Positions 8,473 through 17,257 of a DNA stretch of 64,000 bases are shown here, in pieces. The translations under genes were made by a program, and so were the position numbers. Numbering within the stretch: the first letter of the stretch is position 1; each line of letters begins with the position of its first letter. The stretch is from Oscillospiraceae bacterium (GTDB lineage Bacteria > Bacillota > Clostridia > Oscillospirales > CAG-382): positions 32,284 through 96,283 of the forward strand of contig SVQU01000003.1 of NCBI GenBank assembly GCA_015065165.1, read 5' to 3'. The notes under the pieces were generated by a model. That model worked only from the letters and a program-made list of their open reading frames with translations, ran no database searches and was not told the DNA's origin.

Positions 8473-10506
8473 TTATCCCACAGGAACAGGGGATTCTACA
8501 TCGGGAACCACAGAAGAATCGATAACTCCAAGTTTGGTTTCCCAATAATTAACTTCATCGGTGTTACAGGACGGGAAGCATTGACGAAGGATATAAGAAT
8601 AGAGCTTTGCTTTATTTACAAGGTTTTCATAAGCGTAAAAATCGCTTTCTTCAACCGCTGATTGAGTTAAAAACAAATTTTCCATTATACACGCGCGGTC
8701 CTCTGTGGGGAAGGTGCGGGCATAGCCCTCGGTAAACCAAACGTCCTTGGGGTTGTTTTCGTTATATAAAGTGAAATCGGTATTGTTTATATAGTCGTCA
8801 TAGCTATAGGTATATGCGTTATCCATAGGCATAAAGGTTTCCCAAATAAACATCCAATCGGTTTCACCGTTATTGCTCATTTCCTGAATACGGTTATCAA
8901 AGGCGTGGGACAGCTCGTGGGGGATAACCGACCAAAGGTTTTGGTTTATATCCAAGGCTATAACCAGATATCCGTCCACTTCGGCAGTTACGCCGCCTGC
9001 GGAATCTATGGAGCCTTGCTGAACGCCATAGATGTCGCCGCAAAGGTAAAGCTTTAAGCCTTTGTTCGTTTCGGAATAAACTTCCTTCAGCATACCTTGG
9101 GGATACTTTTCAAAAATATCATCGATAAGATTTATCGAGTTATAAACCTTAAAAAGGTCTAATTCGGCAACGCCCACGTAATCGCAAATATCAAAATCGT
9201 TACCCTGCGAGCCGTAAAGAAGCTCGACACCCGTTTCGGCATAAACCGATTCAGCAGTTTCATCCACAAGGCGTTTTATCTCACCCTCGGTAAAAACAAG
9301 AGCTTCAATTTGGGTTGCCTCGTTTTCATCCCTTAAAGCAGAGGCGAGGTCATAAAAGTGAGCCGAATTTCCCTTGTCGGAAAAGTCGATTATAAGCGCC
9401 CATCCGTTTTCTAAAAGCGTGGAAAACAAACCGTAAGCTTCTTCGGTGGCGGAAACCTCAACAGATACGCCTGCGCGCAAATCCGAAAAGGTTACGTTGC
9501 TTGTGAAAGTGTCGGAAATAGCCGCAACACCGTATTTAAGGTCCTGTAAATGGCCGTTTACTCCCGACGCGGCATAAAACTGTTCGTCGCTGAAAATCGA
9601 GCCTAAATTAATGTAACCGTCGGAAGAAATTTCACATATATCATCGAAAAATCTGTTGATGTTAAAATTTGGTTCTATAACCTGAGATTCGCCGCTTTCG
9701 ATATTATAGATAAAGCCCGAACCCACAGAGTCGCCGAAATAAATACCGTTTGAAAGCTCGTCTATTTCCCAAGAATCAAGATTTGTGGGAGTTGTAGGCT
9801 TAGTAACCTCGCCGCTTTCAAGATTGTATATCTCCACACGCGCGCCATCGGAATGAGTGGATACTAAATATTTGCCGTCATCGGTAACGTACATCGTGTT
9901 GGGGGTACGCTCCGGGGCAATTTCTTTGCCCTCCTTTACAACGGTTTCGTTACCTTGGATATCGTAAAACTTAACCTCTAAATTGAAGTAGTCTGCCACC
10001 CAAAAGCCGCCGTTTTTAAACTGACCGAATTGAACGTTGCCTCCCACGGGAATGGATTTTATAAGCTTGCCCGTTTCCAAGGAAACCATATCGCAAAATT
10101 GAGAATCTTCATCCCAATAGATAAAGAGCAAAACACCGTTGGCGGTATAAATGCTGAAGCCTCCCGCATCGGGAATATGCACGCCGCTTTTGTATAAATA
10201 TTTCGTATCTGTGGCAGTACAATAAGCGGGGATTTGAGATGGCTCGGGAAGATTTCCCTGACCGTGCTTTGTGAAGAAATCGGGTTCTTCAATTTCGGGA
10301 GGGTCTATCGGTTCGTCGGGGTTAGATTCAACGTTGGGAAAACTTTCGCCGCTTGAATCGATCACCGAGCTTTCGCCGCTTATTTCTTCGCCCTTGGAAG
10401 GAATTTCGGAAGAACCGCCGTTTATTTTATCCATATTAACACAGCCCGAAAGCAGGGTTAATAACAGCACAAGACATATTAAAGCCGAAGTGATTTTGAT
10501 TTTCAT
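8473..10506 (-). CDS. Lipoprotein: beta-propeller-like domain fused to a zincin-type metallopeptidase domain
   Basis: A 677-residue lipoprotein with lipobox LLSGC (Cys near residue 22) and an acidic Ser/Pro linker to about residue 78. Residues ~85-330 hold repeated blade-like units such as YTANGVLLFIYWDEDSQ, GKYLVSTHSDGARVEIYNLESGEV and SNGIYFGDSVGSGFIYNIESGE, resembling a six- or seven-bladed propeller. The C-terminal part carries the zincin motif HELSH (residues ~529-533), and Glu residues in WFTEGYARTFPTEDRA (~585-600) are candidates for the third metal ligand. The inferred role is a surface-anchored metallopeptidase with a protein-binding platform. The peptidase family cannot be named. 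ACGGAGG precedes the ATG. Confidence 0.7.
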   Translation of the reverse strand: MKIKITSALICLVLLLTLLSGCVNMDKINGGSSEIPSKGEEISGESSVIDSSGESFPNVESNPDEPIDPPEIEEPDFFTKHGQGNLPEPSQIPAYCTATDTKYLYKSGVHIPDAGGFSIYTANGVLLFIYWDEDSQFCDMVSLETGKLIKSIPVGGNVQFGQFKNGGFWVADYFNLEVKFYDIQGNETVVKEGKEIAPERTPNTMYVTDDGKYLVSTHSDGARVEIYNLESGEVTKPTTPTNLDSWEIDELSNGIYFGDSVGSGFIYNIESGESQVIEPNFNINRFFDDICEISSDGYINLGSIFSDEQFYAASGVNGHLQDLKYGVAAISDTFTSNVTFSDLRAGVSVEVSATEEAYGLFSTLLENGWALIIDFSDKGNSAHFYDLASALRDENEATQIEALVFTEGEIKRLVDETAESVYAETGVELLYGSQGNDFDICDYVGVAELDLFKVYNSINLIDDIFEKYPQGMLKEVYSETNKGLKLYLCGDIYGVQQGSIDSAGGVTAEVDGYLVIALDINQNLWSVIPHELSHAFDNRIQEMSNNGETDWMFIWETFMPMDNAYTYSYDDYINNTDFTLYNENNPKDVWFTEGYARTFPTEDRACIMENLFLTQSAVEESDFYAYENLVNKAKLYSYILRQCFPSCNTDEVNYWETKLGVIDSSVVPDVESPVPVG

Positions 10507-10542
10507 AATGCAACCTCCGTAAAAAATATGTATTACCTATTT

Positions 10543-10572
10543 ATTATAATCCTATATACACTGATATGTCAA
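10543..10572 (-). promoter_or_regulatory. Promoter of the zincin lipoprotein operon
   Basis: Read on the minus strand: TTGACA (10572-10567), an 18-bp spacer and TATAAT (10548-10543). Both hexamers are consensus. It lies about 37 nt upstream of the ATG at 10506 and is divergent from the thioredoxin promoter. Confidence 0.8.
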
Positions 10573-10605
10573 GTTATAAATTGTTTCGAGAGTATAAATA
10601 TACTA

Positions 10606-10634
10606 TTGAAATATGGCAAAAAACGGGGTATAAT
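10606..10634 (+). promoter_or_regulatory. Promoter of the trxA-trxB transcription unit
   Basis: TTGAAA (10606-10611), a 17-bp spacer and a consensus TATAAT (10629-10634). The inferred transcript starts near 10641 and precedes ATG 10676 by about 35 nt. Confidence 0.85.
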
Positions 10635-10675
10635 ATTTATGTAAAATCTATATAACACAGAAAGGAAGTTTATAT

Positions 10676-10984
10676 ATGTCTGTTTTAATGGTTACAAAGG
10701 ATAATTTCAACGAGGTTAAGGAGAGCGAAAAAAGAGTTTTGCTTGATTTCTTTGCCGCTTGGTGTGGACCTTGCCGTATGTTAGGTCCCGTTATCGACCA
10801 AATTGCCGAGGAAAATCCCGAATATCTTATATGCAAAATCAACGTGGACGAAGAGCCCGAACTGGCACAGGCATTCGGTGTTACCAGCATTCCCTCTCTT
10901 TTCGTTATGGAAAAGGGCGAAATCATTGCCAACTCCCTTGGCGCAAAGCCCAAGGACCAAATTTTAAAAATGCTGAAAGGTTGA
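10676..10984 (+). CDS. trxA: Thioredoxin
   Basis: A 102-residue single-domain thioredoxin with the active site WCGPC (Cys30 and Cys33), the buried Asp of LLDFFAAW and the cis-Pro in TSIPSLFV. It reduces disulfides in cytoplasmic proteins with electrons from thioredoxin reductase, whose gene follows after 9 nt. The length is typical of the family. AGAAAGGAAG precedes ATG 10676. The Asn/Asp-rich N-terminal extension usual for secreted thioredoxins is absent, so it acts in the cytoplasm. Confidence 0.95.
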   Translation: MSVLMVTKDNFNEVKESEKRVLLDFFAAWCGPCRMLGPVIDQIAEENPEYLICKINVDEEPELAQAFGVTSIPSLFVMEKGEIIANSLGAKPKDQILKMLKG

Positions 10985-10993
10985 TTTTTCTCT

Positions 10994-11917
10994 ATGGAAA
11001 ATCTATATGATATTATAATCATCGGCGGAGGACCTGCGGGATATTCCGCCGCCCTTTATTCTGCCCGCGCAGGGTTTAAAACCCTTGTTATCGAAAAAAT
11101 GGGCGCAGGCGGACAAATGGCGCTTACCGATATTATCGACAACTATCCCGGCTTTGAAAACGGTATCGATGGCTTTACCCTTGGTATGAATATGCAAAAG
11201 GGCGCAGAACGCTTTGGCGCAAAAACCGAATATTGCGAGGTTGTGTCGGTTGACCTTACTGCAAAAATCAAAAAGGTGGTTTGCGACAGTAACGAATTTT
11301 ACGGCAAGGCTTTGATTATCGCCACAGGGGCAAGCCCCAAAAATTTGGGGATAGACCGCGAAGACGAGCTTTTGGGCAGAGGTGTGCATTATTGCGCCCA
11401 TTGCGACGGCGGTTTTTACAGAAACAAAACCGTGGTTGTGGTTGGGGGCGGTAATTCTGCCGTAGCAGACGCGCTGTATATCACCCACGTGGCAAAGCAG
11501 GTTTATATGGTTCACCGCCGCGACAAATTAAGGGCAACAAAGATATATCACGAACCCCTTATGCAGGCGCAGAATTTGGATATTATTTGGGATTCTGCGG
11601 TAAGCAAGCTTTTAGGCGAGGACAGAATTTCGGGGGTTAAGATTAAAAACCTTAAGGACGAAATTGTCAGAGAATTGGAATGTGATGCGGTTTTTGTAAG
11701 CATAGGCAGAACACCCGCCACCGACTTTTTAAAGGGCAGGGTGAATTTGGACGAAAACGGATATATAATTGCCGACGAAACCACCAAAACCAATATCAAT
11801 GGTGTTTATGCCGTTGGGGACGTACGTACAAAGGCGCTACGACAGGTGGTTACCGCTGTTGCAGACGGCGCAACGGCAGTACATTTTGCCGAAGAATATA
11901 TTTCCGCATTATTTTAA
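10994..11917 (+). CDS. trxB: Thioredoxin reductase
   Basis: A 307-residue low-molecular-weight flavoprotein that passes electrons from NADPH to thioredoxin. The FAD-binding GGGPAGYSAA lies at residues 11-20 and the redox motif is CAHCDG (~135-140). The NADPH-binding VVVGGGNSAVADAL lies at ~150-165, and the closing FAD motif YAVGDVRTKALRQVVTA at ~272-288. The His in place of the common Ala/Thr within CAxC is a conservative variant seen in clostridial enzymes. The ribosome site is weak and close to the trxA stop, so translation is probably coupled. Confidence 0.95.
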   Translation: MENLYDIIIIGGGPAGYSAALYSARAGFKTLVIEKMGAGGQMALTDIIDNYPGFENGIDGFTLGMNMQKGAERFGAKTEYCEVVSVDLTAKIKKVVCDSNEFYGKALIIATGASPKNLGIDREDELLGRGVHYCAHCDGGFYRNKTVVVVGGGNSAVADALYITHVAKQVYMVHRRDKLRATKIYHEPLMQAQNLDIIWDSAVSKLLGEDRISGVKIKNLKDEIVRELECDAVFVSIGRTPATDFLKGRVNLDENGYIIADETTKTNINGVYAVGDVRTKALRQVVTAVADGATAVHFAEEYISALF

Positions 11918-11932
11918 TTTTAAAAGTGTGTT

Positions 11933-13324
11933 ATGAAAAAATTCATCAGTATTATTTTAATTTTATCATTTTTTGTATGTTTTTCGGGTTGTAACGGTAC
12001 AGATAATCAGGAATCGGCAGTTTCAAGTGAAAGCTCTTCCAATGAAAGCGTTAGCTTGGAGGCTTCCTCGAAACCCGAGGCTTCCCAAGAAAACACCTCT
12101 ATGCCCGAAAGCGGTGCTTCGGCGGAGGAATCATTCCCTATGGTAGAGCCCACACCCGAGGACGTTGTAGTTAGCTTTATCGCCTGCGCCGACAATTTGG
12201 TGCATCATTCTATGTATTACGATGCACTAGAACGCGCGGCAGAGAGGGACGGCGTAACCCCTGAATATACCGACTTACACAACAACACTTACGATTTTTC
12301 ACCCATTTACAGCCTTATTGCAGAGGACGTTAAAAACGCGGACATTTCCTACATAAACCAAGAATCCCTTATCGGAGGCGACAGCAAGCCCATAAGCGCA
12401 TACCCGCGCTTTAACACCCCCGTTCCCATGGCTAACGCCGTTAAAGACGTGGGCTTTGACGTGGTAAACGTTGCCCACAACCATATGCTGGATTCGGGCA
12501 ATACGGATTTTCTTAAATATTCTTACAATCTGTTTGAAAATCTCGGCGTTAAGGTTTTGGGATATTACCCCGACGAAAAATCCACCGAGGATATACTTAT
12601 TATCGAGCGCCAAGGTATTAAGGTTGCATTTTTGACCTATACCTACGATACAAACGGAATTAAAAACAAGGACGATTTCGTTATCCCTTATTTCGAAAGG
12701 GAGCTTATGGAAAAGCAGGTTGCCTTGGCAAAGGAAAAGGCGGATATCGTTATCGCTTCCTGCCATTGGGGTAATGAATATAGCTTTAACCCCAACAAAA
12801 TGCAAAAGGAAAACGCAAAGCTTTTGTGTGAGCTTGGCGTTGACGTTATTGTGGGAATGCACCCCCACTGTATTCAGCCGATGGAATGGTTAACCGCCGA
12901 AAACGGGCACAAAACCTTGGTTACCTATTCCTTGGGAACAATGGTTTCGGGTATTCGTAAGGGTATGAGCACCCTTGCGGGGATGCTTTCCTTTGACATA
13001 ATCCGCGACGGCATAAGCGGAGAGGTTTATATCGATTCGCCACTGTTTATCCCCACAGTTGCCCATTATACACGCGGAAAATCCGTTGCGGATAACGATT
13101 CGGGTTCCCGCAATTTCACGGTTTATCCATTGGCGGATTACACACAGGATATTGCCAAAGAGCATTCTCTTGTACGTGCCGAGAAAAAAGACGGAACAAC
13201 CCTTGTGGGCGGCGGATTTTCAAGAGAAACACTTTTGAAAACAGTTAGAAAATATATCCCCGAGGAATTCTTGCCCGAATTGGGTGATAAAAAAGAAGGA
13301 GTATTAAACAATGAAATACAATGA
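11933..13324 (+). CDS. CapA family (poly-gamma-glutamate capsule-like) lipoprotein
   Basis: A 463-residue lipoprotein with lipobox CFSGC (Cys20), a Ser/Glu-rich linker to about residue 78 and then a PGA_cap/CapA domain of the metallophosphatase fold. Hallmarks are ACADNLVHH, VVNVAHNHMLDSG, ASCHWGNEY and VIVGMHPHCIQPMEW, which carry the metal-ligand Asp, Asn and His residues. CapA-like proteins are associated with poly-gamma-glutamate export and anchoring. Many homologues outside capsule loci have unknown roles, and no capB or capC is nearby. The last 14 nt overlap the start of the aldo/keto reductase gene, indicating translational coupling. Confidence 0.85.
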   Translation: MKKFISIILILSFFVCFSGCNGTDNQESAVSSESSSNESVSLEASSKPEASQENTSMPESGASAEESFPMVEPTPEDVVVSFIACADNLVHHSMYYDALERAAERDGVTPEYTDLHNNTYDFSPIYSLIAEDVKNADISYINQESLIGGDSKPISAYPRFNTPVPMANAVKDVGFDVVNVAHNHMLDSGNTDFLKYSYNLFENLGVKVLGYYPDEKSTEDILIIERQGIKVAFLTYTYDTNGIKNKDDFVIPYFERELMEKQVALAKEKADIVIASCHWGNEYSFNPNKMQKENAKLLCELGVDVIVGMHPHCIQPMEWLTAENGHKTLVTYSLGTMVSGIRKGMSTLAGMLSFDIIRDGISGEVYIDSPLFIPTVAHYTRGKSVADNDSGSRNFTVYPLADYTQDIAKEHSLVRAEKKDGTTLVGGGFSRETLLKTVRKYIPEEFLPELGDKKEGVLNNEIQ

Positions 13325-14441
13325 ATTTAAAGGATTAAAGCTTTCGGCATTGGGTATGGGATGTATGCGTTTGCCCACAAAAAACGGGTTTGACGATATT
13401 GACGTAGATGCCGTAAAAAATATGGTTGCCCACGCTATGGAAAAGGGTGTTAATTATTATGACACCGCTTGGGGTTATCACAACGGCAAATCCGAGCTTG
13501 TTATGGGCGAGGTGTTAAAGGAATACCCCAGAGAAAGCTTTTATTTGGCAGATAAGTTTCCCGGATATGACCTTAACAATATCGACAAGGTTGAAGAAAT
13601 TTTCGAAAAACAGCTTGAAAAATGCCAAACCGACTATTTCGATTTTTATATGTTCCACAACCTTTGCGAGCTTAACGTGGAACAATATTTAGACCCTAAA
13701 TACCGCATTTTCGAATATCTTATTAAGCAAAAGGAAAACGGAAGAATTAAGCATTTGGGCGTTTCCGCCCACGGAAACCTCGACACAATGAAAAGGTTTT
13801 TGGAAAAATACGGCGAACATATGGAATTTTGCCAGCTTCAGATTAACTGGCTGGATTGGGAGTTTCAAAACGCAAAGGCAAAGGTAGAATTACTTAACGA
13901 ATACAACATCCCCGTTTGGGTTATGGAGCCTTTGCGCGGGGGCAGTCTTGTAAACCTTAACCCCAAGCAGGAGGCACAGTTGAGGGCAATTTTCCCCAAA
14001 AAGAATAATCTTGAGGTTGCTTTCGGTTTTATTCAAAATCTCCCCGAGGTTAAGGTTACCCTTTCGGGTATGTCCAATTTTGAGCAAATGCAGGAAAACG
14101 TTGAAATTTTCGCCAAGGGCGAAGGATTGACAGACGGCGAATTTGATAATCTTTTAGCTCTCGCAAGAGCGATGACCTCCGAAAACACACTTCCCTGCAC
14201 CGCTTGTAAATATTGTGTAACACATTGTCCTTTAGAGCTTGACATTCCCTGGTTTATCGAGCTTTTCAACGAACATATCTATTCCGGCGGCGGATTTATC
14301 GCGCCCATGGCTTTGGATGCGGTTAGTGAAGATAAACGCCCCTCGGCTTGCTTGGGATGTCAGGCTTGCGAGGCGGTTTGCCCCCAGAATATAAAGATAA
14401 GTCAAATGATGAAGGACTTTACCGAAAAGGTGAAATATTGA
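13311..14441 (+). CDS. Aldo/keto reductase with two C-terminal [4Fe-4S] motifs
   Basis: A 376-residue protein. Residues 1-270 form the NADPH-type aldo/keto reductase barrel, with the catalytic Asp-Tyr region NYYDTAWGYHNGKSE, Lys in LADKFPG and His in YMFHNL. The C-terminal domain has two ferredoxin motifs, CTACKYCVTHCP (~293-304) and CLGCQACEAVCP (~344-355). This fusion is common in anaerobes, where electrons may come from ferredoxin-like partners; the substrate is unknown. GAAGGAG precedes the ATG at 13311, which lies inside the end of the capA-like gene. Placed behind trxA-trxB, it suggests a redox-maintenance unit. Confidence 0.9.
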   Translation: MKYNEFKGLKLSALGMGCMRLPTKNGFDDIDVDAVKNMVAHAMEKGVNYYDTAWGYHNGKSELVMGEVLKEYPRESFYLADKFPGYDLNNIDKVEEIFEKQLEKCQTDYFDFYMFHNLCELNVEQYLDPKYRIFEYLIKQKENGRIKHLGVSAHGNLDTMKRFLEKYGEHMEFCQLQINWLDWEFQNAKAKVELLNEYNIPVWVMEPLRGGSLVNLNPKQEAQLRAIFPKKNNLEVAFGFIQNLPEVKVTLSGMSNFEQMQENVEIFAKGEGLTDGEFDNLLALARAMTSENTLPCTACKYCVTHCPLELDIPWFIELFNEHIYSGGGFIAPMALDAVSEDKRPSACLGCQACEAVCPQNIKISQMMKDFTEKVKY

Positions 14442-14450
14442 AAAAACAAA

Positions 14451-14485
14451 AAACGGTTGTGTATTTCTACACAGCCGTTTGTTTT
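14451..14485. terminator. Bidirectional terminator between the aldo/keto reductase gene and galT
   Basis: AAACGGTTGTGTA (14451-14463) pairs with TACACAGCCGTTT (14468-14480) through one G-U pair. A-runs lie upstream and GTTTTTA downstream. Confidence 0.85.
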
Positions 14486-14490
14486 TATGG

Positions 14491-15984
14491 TTAAAGTGTG
14501 GATACAAATCGCAAAAATGCTTCTTTTCCCTCTTGATTACGCTTATATACGCCCGCGTCCTCAAGAACGTTAAGGAACACCTTACCGATTTCCTGTTCTA
14601 TAATATTTCTAACGTTATCCTTGTTGATATCCTGATATTTTTCGGACAATTCCTTAAGCCATTCCAAATGAGATACAAGGCTTTCATCAGATGTATCAAA
14701 GGCTTTATTAAGCAAAGCCTCTTCCATCAAGGGGATTTCCTTGGAAAGTCTTGCGGGAAGCACCGCCAAGCCCATAACCTCGATAAGACCTATGTTTTCC
14801 TTTTTTATATGGTGAAGGGAGGGATTGGGGTGGAACACACCCAAAGGACGGGATTCCGACGTGATATTGTTACGAAGAACAAGGTCGCATTCGTACATAT
14901 CGCCGTTCATTCGGGAAATGGGGGTGATTGTGTTGTGAGGTGTGCCGTTTGTTTCGGCGAAGATGCCCGCCTTTTCGTCGGTATAGGCGCGCCATTTTGC
15001 AAGGATATCGGCACAGCATTTTTGAAGACTCTCGCGGTTTTCGGAAGCAACGCGAATTACCGACAAGGGCCATTTAACTATGCCTGCCTTAACGTCCTTA
15101 TATTTTTCCAAAACAAATTCGGTTTCAACTTCGGCTTTTGCCATAGCAAAGGTATAATTACCGCCCTGAAAATGCTCGTGGGAAAGAATAGAACCGCCAA
15201 CGATAGGCAAATCTGCATTAGAGCCAACGAAATAATGGGGCAGATAATCGATAATATCAAACATTTTGCCGAACACTGCAGAGTCGATTGTCATAGGAAT
15301 ATGCTTTGTATTAAAGGCAATGCAATGCTCGTTATAATAGCCGTAGGGGGAATATTGAAGCTGCCATTCCTCGCCGTTTACCGCAATGGGCACAGGGCGA
15401 AGGTTTTGTCTTGCGGGGTGGTTTGCATGGCCCGCAAATCCTGCGTTTTCGGCACAAAGCTGACATTTGGGATAAGCCGACGCCTTTGCGGTTTTCGCGG
15501 CGGCGATATCGCGGGGGTCTTTTTCGGGCTTCGAGCAATTTATGGTTATATCAAGTGCGCCGTATTCACAGTTATAAACCCATTTTAAATCCTTTGCGAT
15601 TCTGCCCGCGCGGACATAATTGGTTTTTTTACTGAAATCGTAATACCAATCGGTCGCCTGTTTTGGGTTGAAGTTTCTGAAACGTGAAAAAGCAAAGGTT
15701 ATTTCACGGGGGAGAGGTGTGAATATACCCATTAATTTTGTATCAAAAAGGTCGCGGGAGTTGGTTGTATCAGCAATTATGCCCTTTTCGCAAGCATAGT
15801 TAACCAAAGGGGACAATATATCGTCGATGCTTTCTTCGGGAGAAAAGTTCGATAGAGTTTCCTCCCAATCGGTAAGCTGTAAAGCCTCCATAAGCTGGTT
15901 ACGGACAACGTAAATATCCAAGGGAGAAATAAGCTGGTTATGCAAGGCATAATCCAAAAGTTTTTGGGCAGATTGATAAATCAT
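14491..15984 (-). CDS. galT: Galactose-1-phosphate uridylyltransferase, Firmicutes (type 2) form
   Basis: A 497-residue enzyme of the Leloir pathway that exchanges UMP between UDP-glucose and galactose-1-phosphate. Length and composition match the GalT2 family of Bacillus and Lactobacillus (about 490-510 residues), not the 350-residue E. coli type. Recognisable segments include TNYVRAGRIAKDLKW, CQLCAENAGFAGH, SPYGYYNEHCIAF and the active-site-like SHEHFQGGNY. ATG 15984 follows AGAGGTG on the minus strand; a longer in-frame start at 16011 overlaps that ribosome site. No galK or galE is adjacent. Confidence 0.92.
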   Translation of the reverse strand: MIYQSAQKLLDYALHNQLISPLDIYVVRNQLMEALQLTDWEETLSNFSPEESIDDILSPLVNYACEKGIIADTTNSRDLFDTKLMGIFTPLPREITFAFSRFRNFNPKQATDWYYDFSKKTNYVRAGRIAKDLKWVYNCEYGALDITINCSKPEKDPRDIAAAKTAKASAYPKCQLCAENAGFAGHANHPARQNLRPVPIAVNGEEWQLQYSPYGYYNEHCIAFNTKHIPMTIDSAVFGKMFDIIDYLPHYFVGSNADLPIVGGSILSHEHFQGGNYTFAMAKAEVETEFVLEKYKDVKAGIVKWPLSVIRVASENRESLQKCCADILAKWRAYTDEKAGIFAETNGTPHNTITPISRMNGDMYECDLVLRNNITSESRPLGVFHPNPSLHHIKKENIGLIEVMGLAVLPARLSKEIPLMEEALLNKAFDTSDESLVSHLEWLKELSEKYQDINKDNVRNIIEQEIGKVFLNVLEDAGVYKRNQEGKEAFLRFVSTL

Positions 15985-16064
15985 AAAAACACCTCTTTTT
16001 CGAGAATACACCTATTTTAACACAATTTTCGCAGTTATCAACAATTTTTTATGATTTTTGTTTG

Positions 16065-16093
16065 TTGAAATGAAAAAATTTTTATGGTAGAAT
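16065..16093 (+). promoter_or_regulatory. Promoter of the SxxK lipoprotein gene
   Basis: TTGAAA (16065-16070), a 17-bp spacer and TAGAAT (16088-16093), 31 nt upstream of ATG 16125. Confidence 0.7.
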
Positions 16094-16124
16094 GAATCAA
16101 GTTGATTTTTAAAGGAATTTTTAT

Positions 16125-17195
16125 ATGAAAACTATTTGCGCCCTTTTGGGCTTTGTTTTGATTTTTTCGCTTTTGGCAGGATGTGTGCCAAAGGAAAGTC
16201 CGCTTTCACAGTCCTCCGAAACAGAAAGTAATTTATCGGCAGAGGAAAAAGTTGATTCTACTTCAATTGCGGAAAGCGAAGTTACCTCTGACACAGTTGA
16301 ATCCTCGGAAGTTTCAGATATTACTCCCCCGCCCGAATCCTCGGAAATAATTGACGATACACCGAAAGAGGATTTACTTTCTTATATAAACAGCCACGGC
16401 AGGGACATTTATTTTTACGGTGATTTAGGGAAAGCCGAATATGACAGCGCTATTGCAGACCTTGAAAATGTTTTGGACGGATATGACAAAAACGTTTCTA
16501 TGGTTGCATATTCCTTGGACGGAAAGAAGGCGTTATCCTATAACACCGAAGAAAGAATTTTCCCCGCAAGTATGATAAAGGTAGCTTATGCTTTTTATTG
16601 CTTTTTGGAAATGGAAAAGGGGGCGGCTACCCTTGCCACCGAAATGGTTTATGAGGAAAAGCATTACGAAATCGGCACGGGAGATATGCAATATTCCCCC
16701 ATCGGCACAAGCTTTGATATGGCGACGATTATAAGCAAAACCCTTAGCATCAGCGACAACGTGGGTTATTTAATGATGGTTGACTATTTCGGCAGAGATG
16801 GATATAACAAATGGATTTCCGACCTTGGCGCGCCGTCATTACAGATAAAGCCCACGGTTTGGTGTCTTTCGGCAAGCGCAAAGGATTGGGCGGTTGTTTG
16901 GAGAGAGATTAATAATTATTTCGAGAAGGACGGACTTTACGCAGAATTCTTTTATAATTGCTGTACCGACACAGCGGGGAATTTCGCCACCGCTTGTATT
17001 GAAAACGCAAACTATTCCCACAAGCAAGGGCACCAAAGAAGCGGTGATTGGCATTCCTACAGCGACAGCGGTATTTTGTGGAAGAAGAATTCTTATATAT
17101 ACGTTATCCTTACCGATGCCCCAGGACCTTCTTCGTACGAAGAAAAGTTTTTTGCGGATGTTATGACCATTGTTGACAAGCAATTGTTTGAATGA
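16125..17195 (+). CDS. Class A beta-lactamase-fold serine hydrolase lipoprotein
   Basis: A 356-residue lipoprotein with lipobox LLAGC (Cys20) and a Ser/Glu linker to about residue 85. The globular domain carries the three penicillin-interacting motifs in order: S149-M-I-K152 (SxxK), S210-D-N (SDN) and H-K300-Q-G (in the place of KTG). It therefore belongs to the class A beta-lactamase/PBP-like hydrolases (Beta-lactamase2 family). The usual Glu of the omega loop is not obvious, so it may act on peptidoglycan or be a receptor rather than a true lactamase. AAAGGAA precedes the ATG. Confidence 0.82.
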   Translation: MKTICALLGFVLIFSLLAGCVPKESPLSQSSETESNLSAEEKVDSTSIAESEVTSDTVESSEVSDITPPPESSEIIDDTPKEDLLSYINSHGRDIYFYGDLGKAEYDSAIADLENVLDGYDKNVSMVAYSLDGKKALSYNTEERIFPASMIKVAYAFYCFLEMEKGAATLATEMVYEEKHYEIGTGDMQYSPIGTSFDMATIISKTLSISDNVGYLMMVDYFGRDGYNKWISDLGAPSLQIKPTVWCLSASAKDWAVVWREINNYFEKDGLYAEFFYNCCTDTAGNFATACIENANYSHKQGHQRSGDWHSYSDSGILWKKNSYIYVILTDAPGPSSYEEKFFADVMTIVDKQLFE

Positions 17196-17257
17196 TTGGT
17201 TGCAAAAAGCGTTATTTAATGATATAATCCTTTGGAAAGTGAATTCACGAGGTAATT

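Noticed and set aside
8473..8661. Frameshift at the end of the zincin lipoprotein
   Set aside because: The reading frame stays open and the C-terminal residues are ordinary; the neighbouring plus-strand frame is a shadow.
14479..15588. A 369-codon open frame on the plus strand
   Set aside because: It runs antisense to galT, whose family motifs, promoter-side ribosome site and length are all convincing.
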